A DNA stretch of 64,000 nucleotides, from assembly GCA_959347315.1 (NCBI GenBank), contig OY365806.1, positions 51,326,068-51,390,067 on the forward strand, in the 5' to 3' direction. The position numbers and the translations under genes are program-made. How positions within the stretch are numbered: position 1 is the stretch's first letter; every line of letters starts with the position of its first letter. Below are positions 12,101 to 19,600 of the stretch, piece by piece. The stretch comes from Bimastos eiseni (taxonomy: Eukaryota > Annelida > Clitellata > Crassiclitellata > Lumbricidae). The notes under the pieces were generated by a model. The model was not told the DNA's origin. It saw nothing but the letters and a program-made list of their open reading frames with translations, and made no database searches.

Positions 12101-15062
12101 GTACTCGGATGATGGGATGGTACTCGGTAGTGGTGAATGCAGGTTGTTTTTGGCAGAGAGGATGTTTTGACCACTCTTCTTGAGATGAGGATGAATAACT
12201 GCCCTTTAGTTCTTGGACTGACGGAATAACACGACAGACACTGTATTGAAATATATAAAAAAGACTTCTGAGACTTAGGAAGTAGGCCAGTAGAAAGAGA
12301 AGCATTGATTAGGAAAGCTAGGATAATGGCAACAAGTGAGGAGTTGAGTGTTTGGATGTGGCTGTAATCAGTGGCTCAGCTATGTAGTCAGGTGTGATAG
12401 GGTCAAAAGCTGATAGTGAGGTTGTAGTATATGGATATGTATCTAGGGAGGAGTTTGATAGAAAATTCTGACTATTCCAGATGGTTTGATTCCCTATACA
12501 ACATGAAGGCAGAGATTGATACAAGCCACAGACACACTCATTGTAATGTGTGTCTGTTTGTCTGTCAATAATCACATGGCGCCTTTTTAGGGCTATATAA
12601 AGGTGCTGTAACATGACTGTCTAAAAGGTCTATACTGATGTTTTAAGGTGAGCTGCTTTACCTGCTTGCAACAATATAGTTCTAATTTTATTGTAATTTG
12701 GAGACTGTTCTATAAGGGATATTGTTCTACCAGGGAATGAATGATGTGCTAGTCATTTAATTTTGTGTTTTGTCCAATATCTGTAGGCGTTCCGGAAGGT
12801 AAAATTCCAGGATTTTTCAACACTTTCCTCAGTTAGCTCTTCGCATTTATCTCTCTCTGATGATGAGCTTTCAGCCCAAGTTGATGAAATTTCAGTCGAA
12901 AGTGAAAGCTCAGCTGATGAGCTTTCAGCCCAAGTTGATGAAATTTCAGCCGAAAGTGAGAGCTCAGCTGAACTCCATGAAGACAACTCATCAGTATTTC
13001 AAGTGAATTCAACAGAAACTTTGCCAGACAATTTACATTCTTCTGTGGGTGAAGAAGATGGGACTACTTCGGCTTCTCAGGACGAAGACAGAACTATTTT
13101 ATCTTCATCTTTGAGAGAAGTGACTATTCTACCTTTAGTGGAAGACAATGTTTGTCAAGAAATTGCCATCTCTGACTTAGCTTCATGCTTACAGAAGGAT
13201 GTTGCAGGTGGCCATGAAGAGTTAACTGCTGATGATGAATGTTTAGAATGTCCTGCAAATCCAGAGGACATATTATTGGGCAACATGGACAACTCATTTG
13301 TATCAGCCTCGGATGATCCAGTTGAAAGTGTGATTCCTGCTGTCGCCCAAGTTCTGGAGCAACTGGATAAAGTGAGAGCATTTTACAAGCATGCAAAGTT
13401 TTATGCATTTCATGTACCTAGACAGTGATGCGTTTACCTATAGGTGCACTAGGCGCACGCCTAGTGCCCCCAAATCTCATGGGCCCCCAAATGATGAAAA
13501 CATAAAATACAAAATGTGGGTTAATGTAAATAATGTCTCGGGGGCCCCCAACATTTTATGCAAAATGACATCTCATAGGCCCAAATGAATGAAAACATTA
13601 ACTACAAAATAACATCTCAGGGAGCCCCCAAACGAATGAAAGCATAAATAACATCTCAGGGACGGTGAAGGACCCCCGAATAAATGAAAACTTTCATACA
13701 AAATAAAATGTCTCACGCCTGAAATATTTTAAATACAATAATTTATATTCTCTATTTATGCAGCTAAACATTCACATGACTAGTGTAGTGTGGTAACTCA
13801 TAAATGCTTTGTTACTGTGAATATCAATAGGCTCGATTAGCTGTGTTGGTAAGAGCAAAGGCTGCGTGTTTTGAGCGTCTTCACCACCAGAAGCTGGTTC
13901 ACTGTTTAATTAAGTGAAATGTTTAAATAAATTAAGTTGCATATTTCAATACTTGATGAGATGACGTGATGTCACATATCTCAGACTCCCTCCCCTTCAT
14001 CACAGATGTATGACCCCTCCAATGGGGGTGTGACGTCATTTGTAGACAGCCCCTTAGACTCAGTGTATAAATTCAGATGGCCCCCAAATGTTTGCGTCTA
14101 GGGCCCCGTTTTCTGTAAACGCGCCTCTGTACCTAGAGCGATTATTACACATGCATTAAACACGAAGCATTGCTAGTTGTGCATGCCTGAATATGTGTAT
14201 GTATGTATGTATGTATGAACCTGTGAATGCGCAGCACATGATCGGATATACATGGATCTATGTATGTATGTATGTATGTATGTATGCATGGCTGAATATG
14301 ATGAGTCTGTATGTGTTTATGTACGTACGTATGTATGTATGTGTGCATGTACGTACGTATGTATGTATGTATCTTAACATCTATAAGTTGCTGTTCATCG
14401 GATGTCATTGTTCCTCTTGCAATACAGTCCATGGACTCTGAAAAATCTAATTTTGGAGAGCAGGTCAAGACCATATTATGGTCGCTCTATAAAAAGCTTA
14501 CATGTACTGTGGATTGGAATCTATCTTTTGGGCTCTGTGACTTTTCAAGTTATATGAGCACTGCTTGTTTATTGAGGAACTTTCATTTGGCATTGTAATC
14601 CTTCTGTGGGAAATTAAAAGGCACTGTGTTAAGTGTGTAGAAACTACTTTGCTTGCAGGACTGTTGTTGGCATGTGTAAATTGACTAAGTTTGTTTTGTT
14701 ACTATTTTTGTGTTTAGATTTCCAACATAGAGGATGATATTAATTGGAGAATTGATGCAGCTACCAAAAAGTATCTAAGAAAACGCATTAATTATCATAG
14801 CAACTCTTGCTCTCATGGACCAGTAGATGAGCGAACTGGTTTCACAAAAATCTTAGGAGAAGCCAATCCTGGAGGAGCTGTTGTGTGTAGTCGAGCGTCA
14901 CCTTGTTCTTCAAGCATGGAGGTCACTAACAGTGGCTTGCTGGCCGTGTCTGCTGACCTTCAGAATCGGAACATGGCTACGCATGATAGTGGAGTGCCAA
15001 TGTGGACAATGGCTCACTCAGACAGGTTGCCTGCTACCTCTAATCAAGAAACCTGGGTATAA
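1040..15062 (+). CDS. Polycystin-family cation channel gene, 3' part (PKD1/PKD2-like)
   Basis: Spliced gene model. Exons: 1040-1176, 4723-4920, 5676-5801, 6485-6576, 7523-7608, 8038-8370, 9224-9358, 9709-10029, 12787-13371 and 14718-15062 (stop TAA). From 4723 onward every junction is GT-AG and the phases fit, giving 739 codons of open frame. Polycystins are membrane cation-channel subunits of cilia and other membranes. Diagnostic features are the YLLGPSRLRQLR motif, GWYGGGGYVSLLP, WIDDGTRVVMLEFTIYNGNV (the start of the beta-rich TOP domain end), then hydrophobic segments S2-S6 and a pore loop around VAILCGD. The tail has no visible EF-hand and is acidic and Ser-rich, unlike PKD2, so a PKD1-like or PKD1L assignment is somewhat favoured. 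The N-terminal exons (ectodomain, GAIN, PLAT, early TM segments) must lie left of the window. The 1040-1176 exon does not join 4723 in phase; see findings. Confidence 0.88.
1692..3117. repeat. 1.4 kb TG-rich tract (TG runs separated by TTTG)
   Basis: Almost pure alternating TG runs of 4-18 bases interrupted by TTTG, with GTTG at two places (about 2010 and 2442). Both strands are open in several frames only because the tract lacks stop codons, so the long Cys-Val and His-Thr reading frames across it are not genes. It lies in a polycystin intron. Confidence 0.97.
3267..4630. mobile_element. TIR-bounded DNA element relic
   Basis: The 5' end GGCCATTCACATATTACATA and the reverse complement of the 3' end (GGCCATTCACATATTATATT) match at 18 of 20 bases. 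G-rich runs (GGGGTGGGGGTAGG type) lie just inside each end, both on the + strand. No transposase frame is seen and no clear target duplication, so it is a non-autonomous element or a chance pairing of ends. Confidence 0.5.
4723..4920 (+). CDS. Polycystin exon: cysteine-containing part of the TOP domain
   Basis: Acceptor gcatttag, donor AG/gtaagt. It encodes a Cys-containing segment (ADPFLCPVSC, then YDLCDGDPGW) followed by a W-K-P stretch and DTWKFYSAHTLH. Polycystin TOP domains have a disulphide-bearing stretch and a Trp-Tyr-Ser segment at this place. It ends in phase 2 and joins the next exon through an AGT codon. Confidence 0.85.
5160..5590 (+). mobile_element. Non-LTR retrotransposon 3' fragment
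   Basis: At 5445-5498 the frame SSSVAGPSTWNTLPLGI ends in a stop. This is the familiar C-terminal tail of CR1/L2-type reverse transcriptase ORFs (x-V-A-x-P-x-x-WN-x-LP). Upstream frames are broken. It sits in a polycystin intron in the sense orientation. Confidence 0.65.
5676..5801 (+). CDS. Polycystin exon: GWYGGGGYV segment
   Basis: Acceptor tgtgtag, donor GG/gtatga. It encodes IPYKGILGWYGGGGYVSLLP and then LRLDDWIDDG. The Gly-rich G-x-Y-x-G-GGY-V and the W-I/L-D motif are conserved across polycystins in the extracellular domain. Phase 2 to phase 2 connections match both neighbours. Confidence 0.9.
6485..6576 (+). CDS. Polycystin exon: TRVVMLEFTIYNGNV segment
   Basis: Acceptor tttttgacag, donor ACAG/gtctgc. 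The translation TRVVMLEFTIYNGNVDLFAS followed by VIMAVEFGLTG is a direct match to the polycystin consensus of the form TRAVFxEFTxYN-N-LF...LxEF. It is the strongest single family signature in the gene. Confidence 0.93.
6944..7064. repeat. About 20-bp tandem repeat
   Basis: Six or so copies of AACTTATGAAATTAAAAAAG with small changes. Confidence 0.85.
7523..7608 (+). CDS. Polycystin exon: end of the TOP domain before S2
   Basis: Acceptor gatatttag, donor CTGGAG/gtaacg. It encodes GEIYATWHTYIFHPFIYSSP and then TVTATILLE. The phases fit: one base supplied by the previous exon, phase 0 at the end. The sequence lies where polycystins pass from the extracellular domain into S2. Family similarity is weak here, so the exon rests on position, phase and splice sites. 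Confidence 0.72.
8038..8370 (+). CDS. Polycystin exon: S2, S3 and start of S4
   Basis: Acceptor cattttag, donor CTG/gtatgt; 111 codons in phase 0. Hydrophobic segments: LLFLYAIYLTIVIILTI (S2), then the charged RKSCVKFFKDIW (matching the polycystin E-I-x-K-IRKxxxxYFxxxWN linker), VNVLITCLCWSSVILFIVMV (S3), and WICINAFLLMFTLIL (S4 start). An S3-S4 loop of about 30 residues contains an N-x-T site (NGT). Confidence 0.9.
8371..9708 (+). other. Polycystin introns around the S4-S5 exon
   Basis: Intron sequence with no recognised gene. A CTAAATAAATGCATTGAATAAG tail at about 9535-9595 resembles the 3' end of the interspersed family seen elsewhere. Confidence 0.5.
9224..9358 (+). CDS. Polycystin exon: S4-S5
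   Basis: Acceptor ttctcacag, donor CTG/gtaagt; 45 codons in phase 0. It encodes VKQLRFLKFFATF (the charged S4 end and S4-S5 linker, as in polycystin K-x-LRF...) and the long hydrophobic S5 RVSFCVIFGCTLIYSLLMVI ending in SLTAYL. Confidence 0.9.
9709..10029 (+). CDS. Polycystin exon: pore loop and S6
   Basis: Acceptor gtctttttcag, donor AAAGCT/gtgagt; 107 codons. WFGSELLQFHSVGAAFVTLV precedes the pore segment AILCGDSHVM, which aligns with the polycystin pore helix and filter (usually L-x-GD). S6 is GFSIVFITVYLSTIWFGIHS, followed by a basic cytoplasmic stretch (KWLKRWIQKDKSK). The open frame in the genome runs past the donor into the intron to 10197; the donor and the phase match with the 12787 exon favour splicing at 10029. 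Confidence 0.9.
10440..11665 (-). mobile_element. Broken non-LTR reverse transcriptase, split by a hAT element
   Basis: On the minus strand 11572-11665 reads NDLVFTADNGYATES and, after the inserted element, 10897-10440 reads FGISGSSVLSYISNHSQYV (the RT F-GI-x-G-x-x-L-x-W-x-x-SYL-x-x-R-x-Q region). It then reads HGIEIHLYAYDTQLYVH, where the catalytic YADD is YAYD, and DNIMHWNLSMHLTLTMANL. Several frames and stops are needed, so it is dead. It belongs to the CR1/L2-like group. Confidence 0.75.
10898..11571. mobile_element. hAT-type non-autonomous element, copy A
   Basis: Starts TAGGGCATAACC and ends GGTTATGCCCTA. Flanking 8-bp sequences GTAGGAGG (10890-10897) and GTAGGATG (11572-11579) match at 7 of 8. 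Two further copies occur at 43233 and 51678. Length 674 bp with no transposase frame. The 8-bp duplication indicates the hAT superfamily. Confidence 0.88.
11700..12200 (-). repeat. Interspersed repeat, minus orientation
   Basis: Begins on + with an ATCAATCAAAAATACTTGATATAGCG-type end, the reverse complement of the CGCTATATxAAGT tail seen at 48243 and 42985. It continues with TTCCAGATTGTAGG...CACGACCGAGAAAGCC, a layout also seen at 33740-34060. It is probably a LINE 3' region or long SINE. Confidence 0.5.
12787..13371 (+). CDS. Polycystin exon: acidic cytoplasmic tail with 18-residue duplication
   Basis: Acceptor ctgtag, donor GATAAA/gtgaga; 195 codons, phase 0 at both ends. After AFRKVKFQDFST the exon encodes a Ser/Asp/Glu-rich, probably disordered tail. 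Two consecutive copies of DELSAQVDEIS(V/A)ESESSA occur (DNA 12862-12915 and 12916-12969, 52 of 54 bases the same). No EF-hand or clear heptad coiled coil is visible. The stretch AVAQVLEQLDKVRAF near the end could be helical. Confidence 0.82.
12862..12969 (+). repeat. 54-bp tandem duplication inside coding exon
   Basis: Two head-to-tail copies of an 18-codon unit in the polycystin tail, in frame and 52/54 the same. Confidence 0.93.
13423..14129. mobile_element. hAT-type element in polycystin intron, perfect 8-bp target duplication
   Basis: Terminal repeats CAGTGATGCGTTTAC and (reverse complement of the right end) CAGAGGCGCGTTTAC. The flanks TACCTAGA at 13415-13422 and 14130-14137 are identical. 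The interior has several copies of a GCCCCCAAATGAATGAAAAC-type block and no transposase frame. It is inserted 51 bp past the exon donor at 13371. Confidence 0.92.
14190..14380. repeat. ATGT microsatellite blocks
   Basis: Three clusters of GTAT/ATGT tetramers with ACGT variants in the last polycystin intron. Tyr/Met/Cys-rich reading frames here are artefacts. Confidence 0.92.
14718..15062 (+). CDS. Polycystin last exon and stop
   Basis: Acceptor tttgtgtttag; 114 codons then TAA. It starts ISNIEDDINWRIDAATKKYL and ends PATSNQETWV. The C-terminal T-W-V matches a class I PDZ-ligand pattern (x-S/T-x-V), which would be consistent with scaffold binding at a membrane. The tail is hydrophilic with no recognised domain. 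Confidence 0.8.
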   Translation: MSNIEDDINWRIDAATKKYLRKRINYHSNSCSHGPVDERTGFTKILGEANPGGAVVCSRASPCSSSMEVTNSGLLAVSADLQNRNMATHDSGVPMWTMAHSDRLPATSNQETWV

Positions 15063-16500
15063 TTATTGAAGCATTCCATTTGTTTTTCCAGAAAACTGGT
15101 GTTCATTTACTGCAGCTGTTTTATAGGATGTTTATGTGTATGTTTGAGTGTTGCTATGTCACTCTCTGTTTTTGTTGTTTCTGAGGGGCCCTGGAAAAGG
15201 CGCTGTATTAGAATTTAGAAAAATGTTCAATGCTGGCTTTGATTTAGCATGTGTTAAGCTAAGCATCTGTTGCATTATGTAAACTGTCCATTCTTACTAG
15301 TTTATCACTTTCAAGACCGGATCTATAGCCGCACTGTCATCAGAATGCACAAATATGCAACTGTTATCGTTGGGTCATTACATTCCTTTGCTCCGCCTTT
15401 ATGGAGCAAATTGCTTTTTACGTTGCTTTCATTTTTTTATATTTGTAGAAATATTTGTAATTGCCAATTTTTTTCCCAATATCACAGCTCCAAACACTTG
15501 TGATCCTATGTTTATACTATTGGGTCGTTCAGTAATTCCTGTGATTTCACTTGTTAGCACTTTTAACGACGAGCTGCATTGGTTTCCCTTTGCTATGAGT
15601 TAGTTAGTTCTAGCAGAATGTTATTTGCATCATAAAATGTTGAAAGGTCAACAGTGGCAGCAGAACCAAGTTTTTTATGTATCACAATACAGTGACGTAG
15701 AATTCTAACGTCGGTCCAAGAACTAATGTTGAAGACAAGGAAATAGTTACAGACCTAACAGGTCTGGGTTTAGCAGAGACTCTGAAGAATGAAAGTTTGC
15801 TAGATGGAAAAGATTCTAGAGCCTGGCACCAATAACATAAAGGTACACCTGCTGAGATGTAACTATTGCTGCTACATAAAGTCCTGCATGCTAATCTGAC
15901 GACATAAGCCTAATTTAAGGTGGATTTTAAGAATATTTTCAACTGCATGTTGTGTTGAAGGTGCAAACACCTTATGTCAGTAGTATGGCTATGCTGGGCA
16001 TTTGCAACTTCTTTTATACAATGTATCATGGGTGATGTCGACATATATGACAGCCAAGTATTACTTAGAAAACAATTTTCTTTTAGAAAAGCTACTCTGA
16101 AGAAATAACTATACATGTGCATGTGCAGGCACAGCCATTCAGAAAACTGTGATAAATTGTTTTATGTTTTTATTTAAAGAATGCTATTTAAAGAAATGCA
16201 AGCTATGCAGTATATTATTCTGTAATTTTGTGGTTGGTGAATTAAATGTTATGGTTGTTCATGAATGTCACACAAGAGAGACTGGTATGCTTTTCTTTAT
16301 TACAGAGGGTGACTACAGAGGGTGTCTAAAGAGGGTGACTAGGTAACACATTGTCAAGTGATAGTGCTTGTCATCAATACAACACTAGTATAATCTTAAA
16401 TGAATGTCAATGTTTACATGAGACACCGGGATCTGAAGTCTGGCAGCAGTGCATATGTGCCACACGCACTATTTCATCAAGAATTGTAGTAATTCTGAGG
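15063..16500. other. Intergenic space between two convergent genes
   Basis: Holds the 3' UTRs of the polycystin gene (+) and the SORBS-like gene (-). No other gene is recognised. Confidence 0.6.
16169..16174 (-). terminator. Candidate polyadenylation signal for the SORBS-like gene
   Basis: AATAAA on the minus strand about 330 nt after the stop. A second AATAAA lies at 16296-16301, about 200 nt after the stop. Which is used cannot be told from sequence. Confidence 0.3.
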
Positions 16501-16699
16501 TCAGAGTGCGTATGGTTCGAAGTGGCGCAAGTGAAGTCTTTGCACGTAGTTGCCCGGAAATGTTCCATATGTGTTTGTCCTCTGTGAGATTCCAACATAC
16601 CATCCATCATCAAATGTTTCCGTGACGTAAACGACGTCACCAGTTGAGAGCTCCAGCTCGTCTTCATCACGAGGTGTGTATGCAAATGTCGCTTGGCAG
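16501..16699 (-). CDS. SORBS-like last exon, SH3-3 and stop
   Basis: Acceptor ttcttcttcag; ends at TGA 16503-16501. It encodes [20 protein letters not shown], then [20 protein letters not shown] and [12 protein letters not shown]. The DELEL, GD-V, DDGW-x-VG-x-S-x-RT and GTFPGNYV motifs closely follow the third SORBS SH3. The protein ends 13 residues after the domain, as expected for the family. Confidence 0.95.
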
Positions 16700-19600
16700 C
16701 TGAAGAAGAACATAAAGAATAAAACAATGACTTGAAAATATACATCTAATGAGTGAATGGTTATTGACTTTTGTATTGCAACTTTTGTATTGCCATTATA
16801 GTAATGCAGAAGACATCAATCGATCAAAGACATCATCCACGAGAACAGTCAGAGGTTGGTTGAAATCTGAGAAACCCGAAGTCATAATAAATACAGAATG
16901 CACAACATTGATATGAGGGTGTGAGCAGAGGGGCCAGTGATTTCAAGGCAATATTGTCAATCTGCTTGATGGACAACCAGTGTAATGTTGCTCTTGCTAG
17001 AGAATTTTCAAGCATGTTCATGACCAAGGAACCTTTCTAAGCATGTGCACAGTCAGGGAACATTTTGAAGTATGGTCAGAGGCTGGATTATTGAAAAGAA
17101 TCATGCTTAAATGGAAGCTGGATTGATTAAATGAATCGTGCTCAAATGAAAGCTGGATTGATGAAATGAATCGTGTTCAAATGAAAGCTGGATAGATGAA
17201 AATAATAATGCCTAATTGGAAGCAGGATTGATGAAACATTGTGACTAAAAGGATTCCATAAGAAGTAGAATTCATATATCCATCCCGCTATTATTTACGC
17301 ATATATTCAAGTTCCCAGTTGAGGATAATTATTTTCATCTATCATGCTTCATATTACATTACATATGTTGCATCAGACATCTGTGCCAAAACATCCTGCG
17401 CCAAAATATCCTGCGCCAAAATATCCTGCGCCAAAACGTCCTACGGGGTTTAGGTGTAGTGTCACTAGAGAGAACAAGCAGAAGGCAAACTAAGGACAGG
17501 CAAACCAGATACATTTTGGACTCAGATTTTGACAAATGGCGAAGGAAGTAATAGAAGCTAGACAGACAATGAGGTTTGGACCTATGCTGGGATTTAATTA
17601 AAATAAGAGCACAGACTCATAGCTTGCAACAGAATTGCTGAATAAGCAAAGTCCAGTGTTTTGAACGAACGAGTGTTAAAAAAGGAGAACAAGAGGCCAG
17701 TGAAATTATTTCATAAATTGCAAGCATGAATAAATGAAGATAATACACAAAACTTCTTTGACATATGCTAAGCTACAAACTATCTAAGACTTTATTAATT
17801 AAAGTCAAAGATATCTGTAAAAGCCTACTTTGTTACATATAAACTCAAAACAATAAGTCATGTAACTTCTGGTGTAATAACATCAACAGAGCAAAGTTTT
17901 CAGTTTTCATAAGCGCTTAGGGTTGTCAGGCAAAGGAGGATGCATTGACTGAAACGAAGTCACATTGGAAGTTGCATATGAAATCAAATGTGCATTTTAT
18001 CAAAATGCTGCAAAGTTTTCATTCAAGCAATCAATTGCACCTTGATTACACACAGCCTTTCTCTGAGGAGCCAACTATTTGCAGCAAATCCTCAACCAAT
18101 AACATAAGAATAGAAACAAGAAACTTTCTTCATTTTGTATTTTGTAAGAATGACTCCCTTCACAGAGTCAACTGTTGTCTCTTAGGTTCCTTTACCAGGC
18201 CCTGGTAGGGAGCTTTACCAGGTTCTGGTAGGAAGCTTTACTAGGCCCTGGTAGGGAGCTTTACCAGGTTCTGGTAGGAAGCTTTACTAGGCCCTGGTAG
18301 GGAGCTTAGGGACCACATGCACACGTAAAGTCGTTAAGCACTGTCGTAAAATAATAGCCAAACAGCCCCACCCATACAAGAAAGCTACAAACAGCTAGAC
18401 ATTTTCCAGGTTTTAGCATCGCCTGTCGGACAGAGGACACGGGGCCAAAGAGGACGTCTGGCAACCCTATAAACAGTGGACACAGACCATTGAAATCCGC
18501 TGCCAAACAATATATCGACCTTCACGACGAACAACTTGCATTGGCTACCTATTGAACCTCATATTTAAGATATTAATATCCAATCAAAGCAGATCATGGC
18601 CAGGCTCCAAAGTACCTTTGCAATTTTTGTAAATTGCTCCCTCTTGGAATACAAGGTCACATCACAAAGCTGTCATCTTTAACAAGTCAATACTTTAATT
18701 AGTAAATACTTTAATTAGTCAATACTTTAATTAGTCAATAAACATGCATCAGAGCACAATTAGAAGGTTATAAAAGGCATTCATTGAAAACCTGGGGTCA
18801 AACGATCCAATGACCTTGGGACCATAATTCTGTTTCTTAGAAGCATATGATATCTTTACCTTTTTACTATTACCAAATGCTCATGATTACATTGAATTTA
18901 ATTATTCTTTGATAGTATACACATAACAGAGACAGTGGAAAGAAATTGTCAGAACTCACAGCATGTATGGTAAGATGTCAGTGCTGTCAATCTGATTTCT
19001 TGCACCGTATCTATGTTCAGGAACGTAGAAATAAGCGCCAGCCAAATCTGGTGCCATTAAACTTCGATTCTCCACAAATTTTAGCTCTTGAAAGTCTAAG
19101 TTGTCCTCTGGAGTCTCTGCCTGGCGATGATGCAACTCTGGCATCTCGTCGGCAAACTGGTGTGTTCTCAATTCGTGAGGCACCTCATCCATGGCACTCA
19201 GAGAGTTGCTTCGACCTCGAAACACTCTGACCGCTGCTTCTGCAGGACGGTACCTGTGGTGGATATTGCTCTCCAACTGCGTGTCTTGTGAATTTGCCTT
19301 TGGCGCAGACTGTGATGCATTCCAATCTGGACAGCGGAGATGATGACTCTCAGAAGCCGAGAAAATGGGTGGATCCTGCCCGCTTGAAAGACATGAGCTC
19401 GTGGAGGACATTGTTCCTGGTGAATCTGAAACTGAACATTTCCAGTCTTCTCTCACTAAGAATTTCCACCTCATTAAATGTCCAACTATTAACCTAATCT
19501 GCAATGTCTAATATACATACAGACTTCTATAGAAGGGATTCTCAACCGGTGTGCTGCGGCACACTGGTGTGCCATAAGGCACTAGTAAGGCACCGCCAAG

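Larger units (their letters stand above)
10030..12786 (+). other. Polycystin intron packed with nested repeats
   Basis: Holds a minus-strand reverse-transcriptase fragment (10440-10897 and 11572-11665) split by a hAT element (10898-11571), followed by another minus-oriented interspersed repeat (about 11700-12200). Confidence 0.7.
16700..18959 (-). other. Last SORBS-like intron, with several short tandem arrays
   Basis: Contains arrays at 17085-17260, 17385-17450, 18184-18306 and 18680-18740. No other gene is recognised. Confidence 0.6.
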
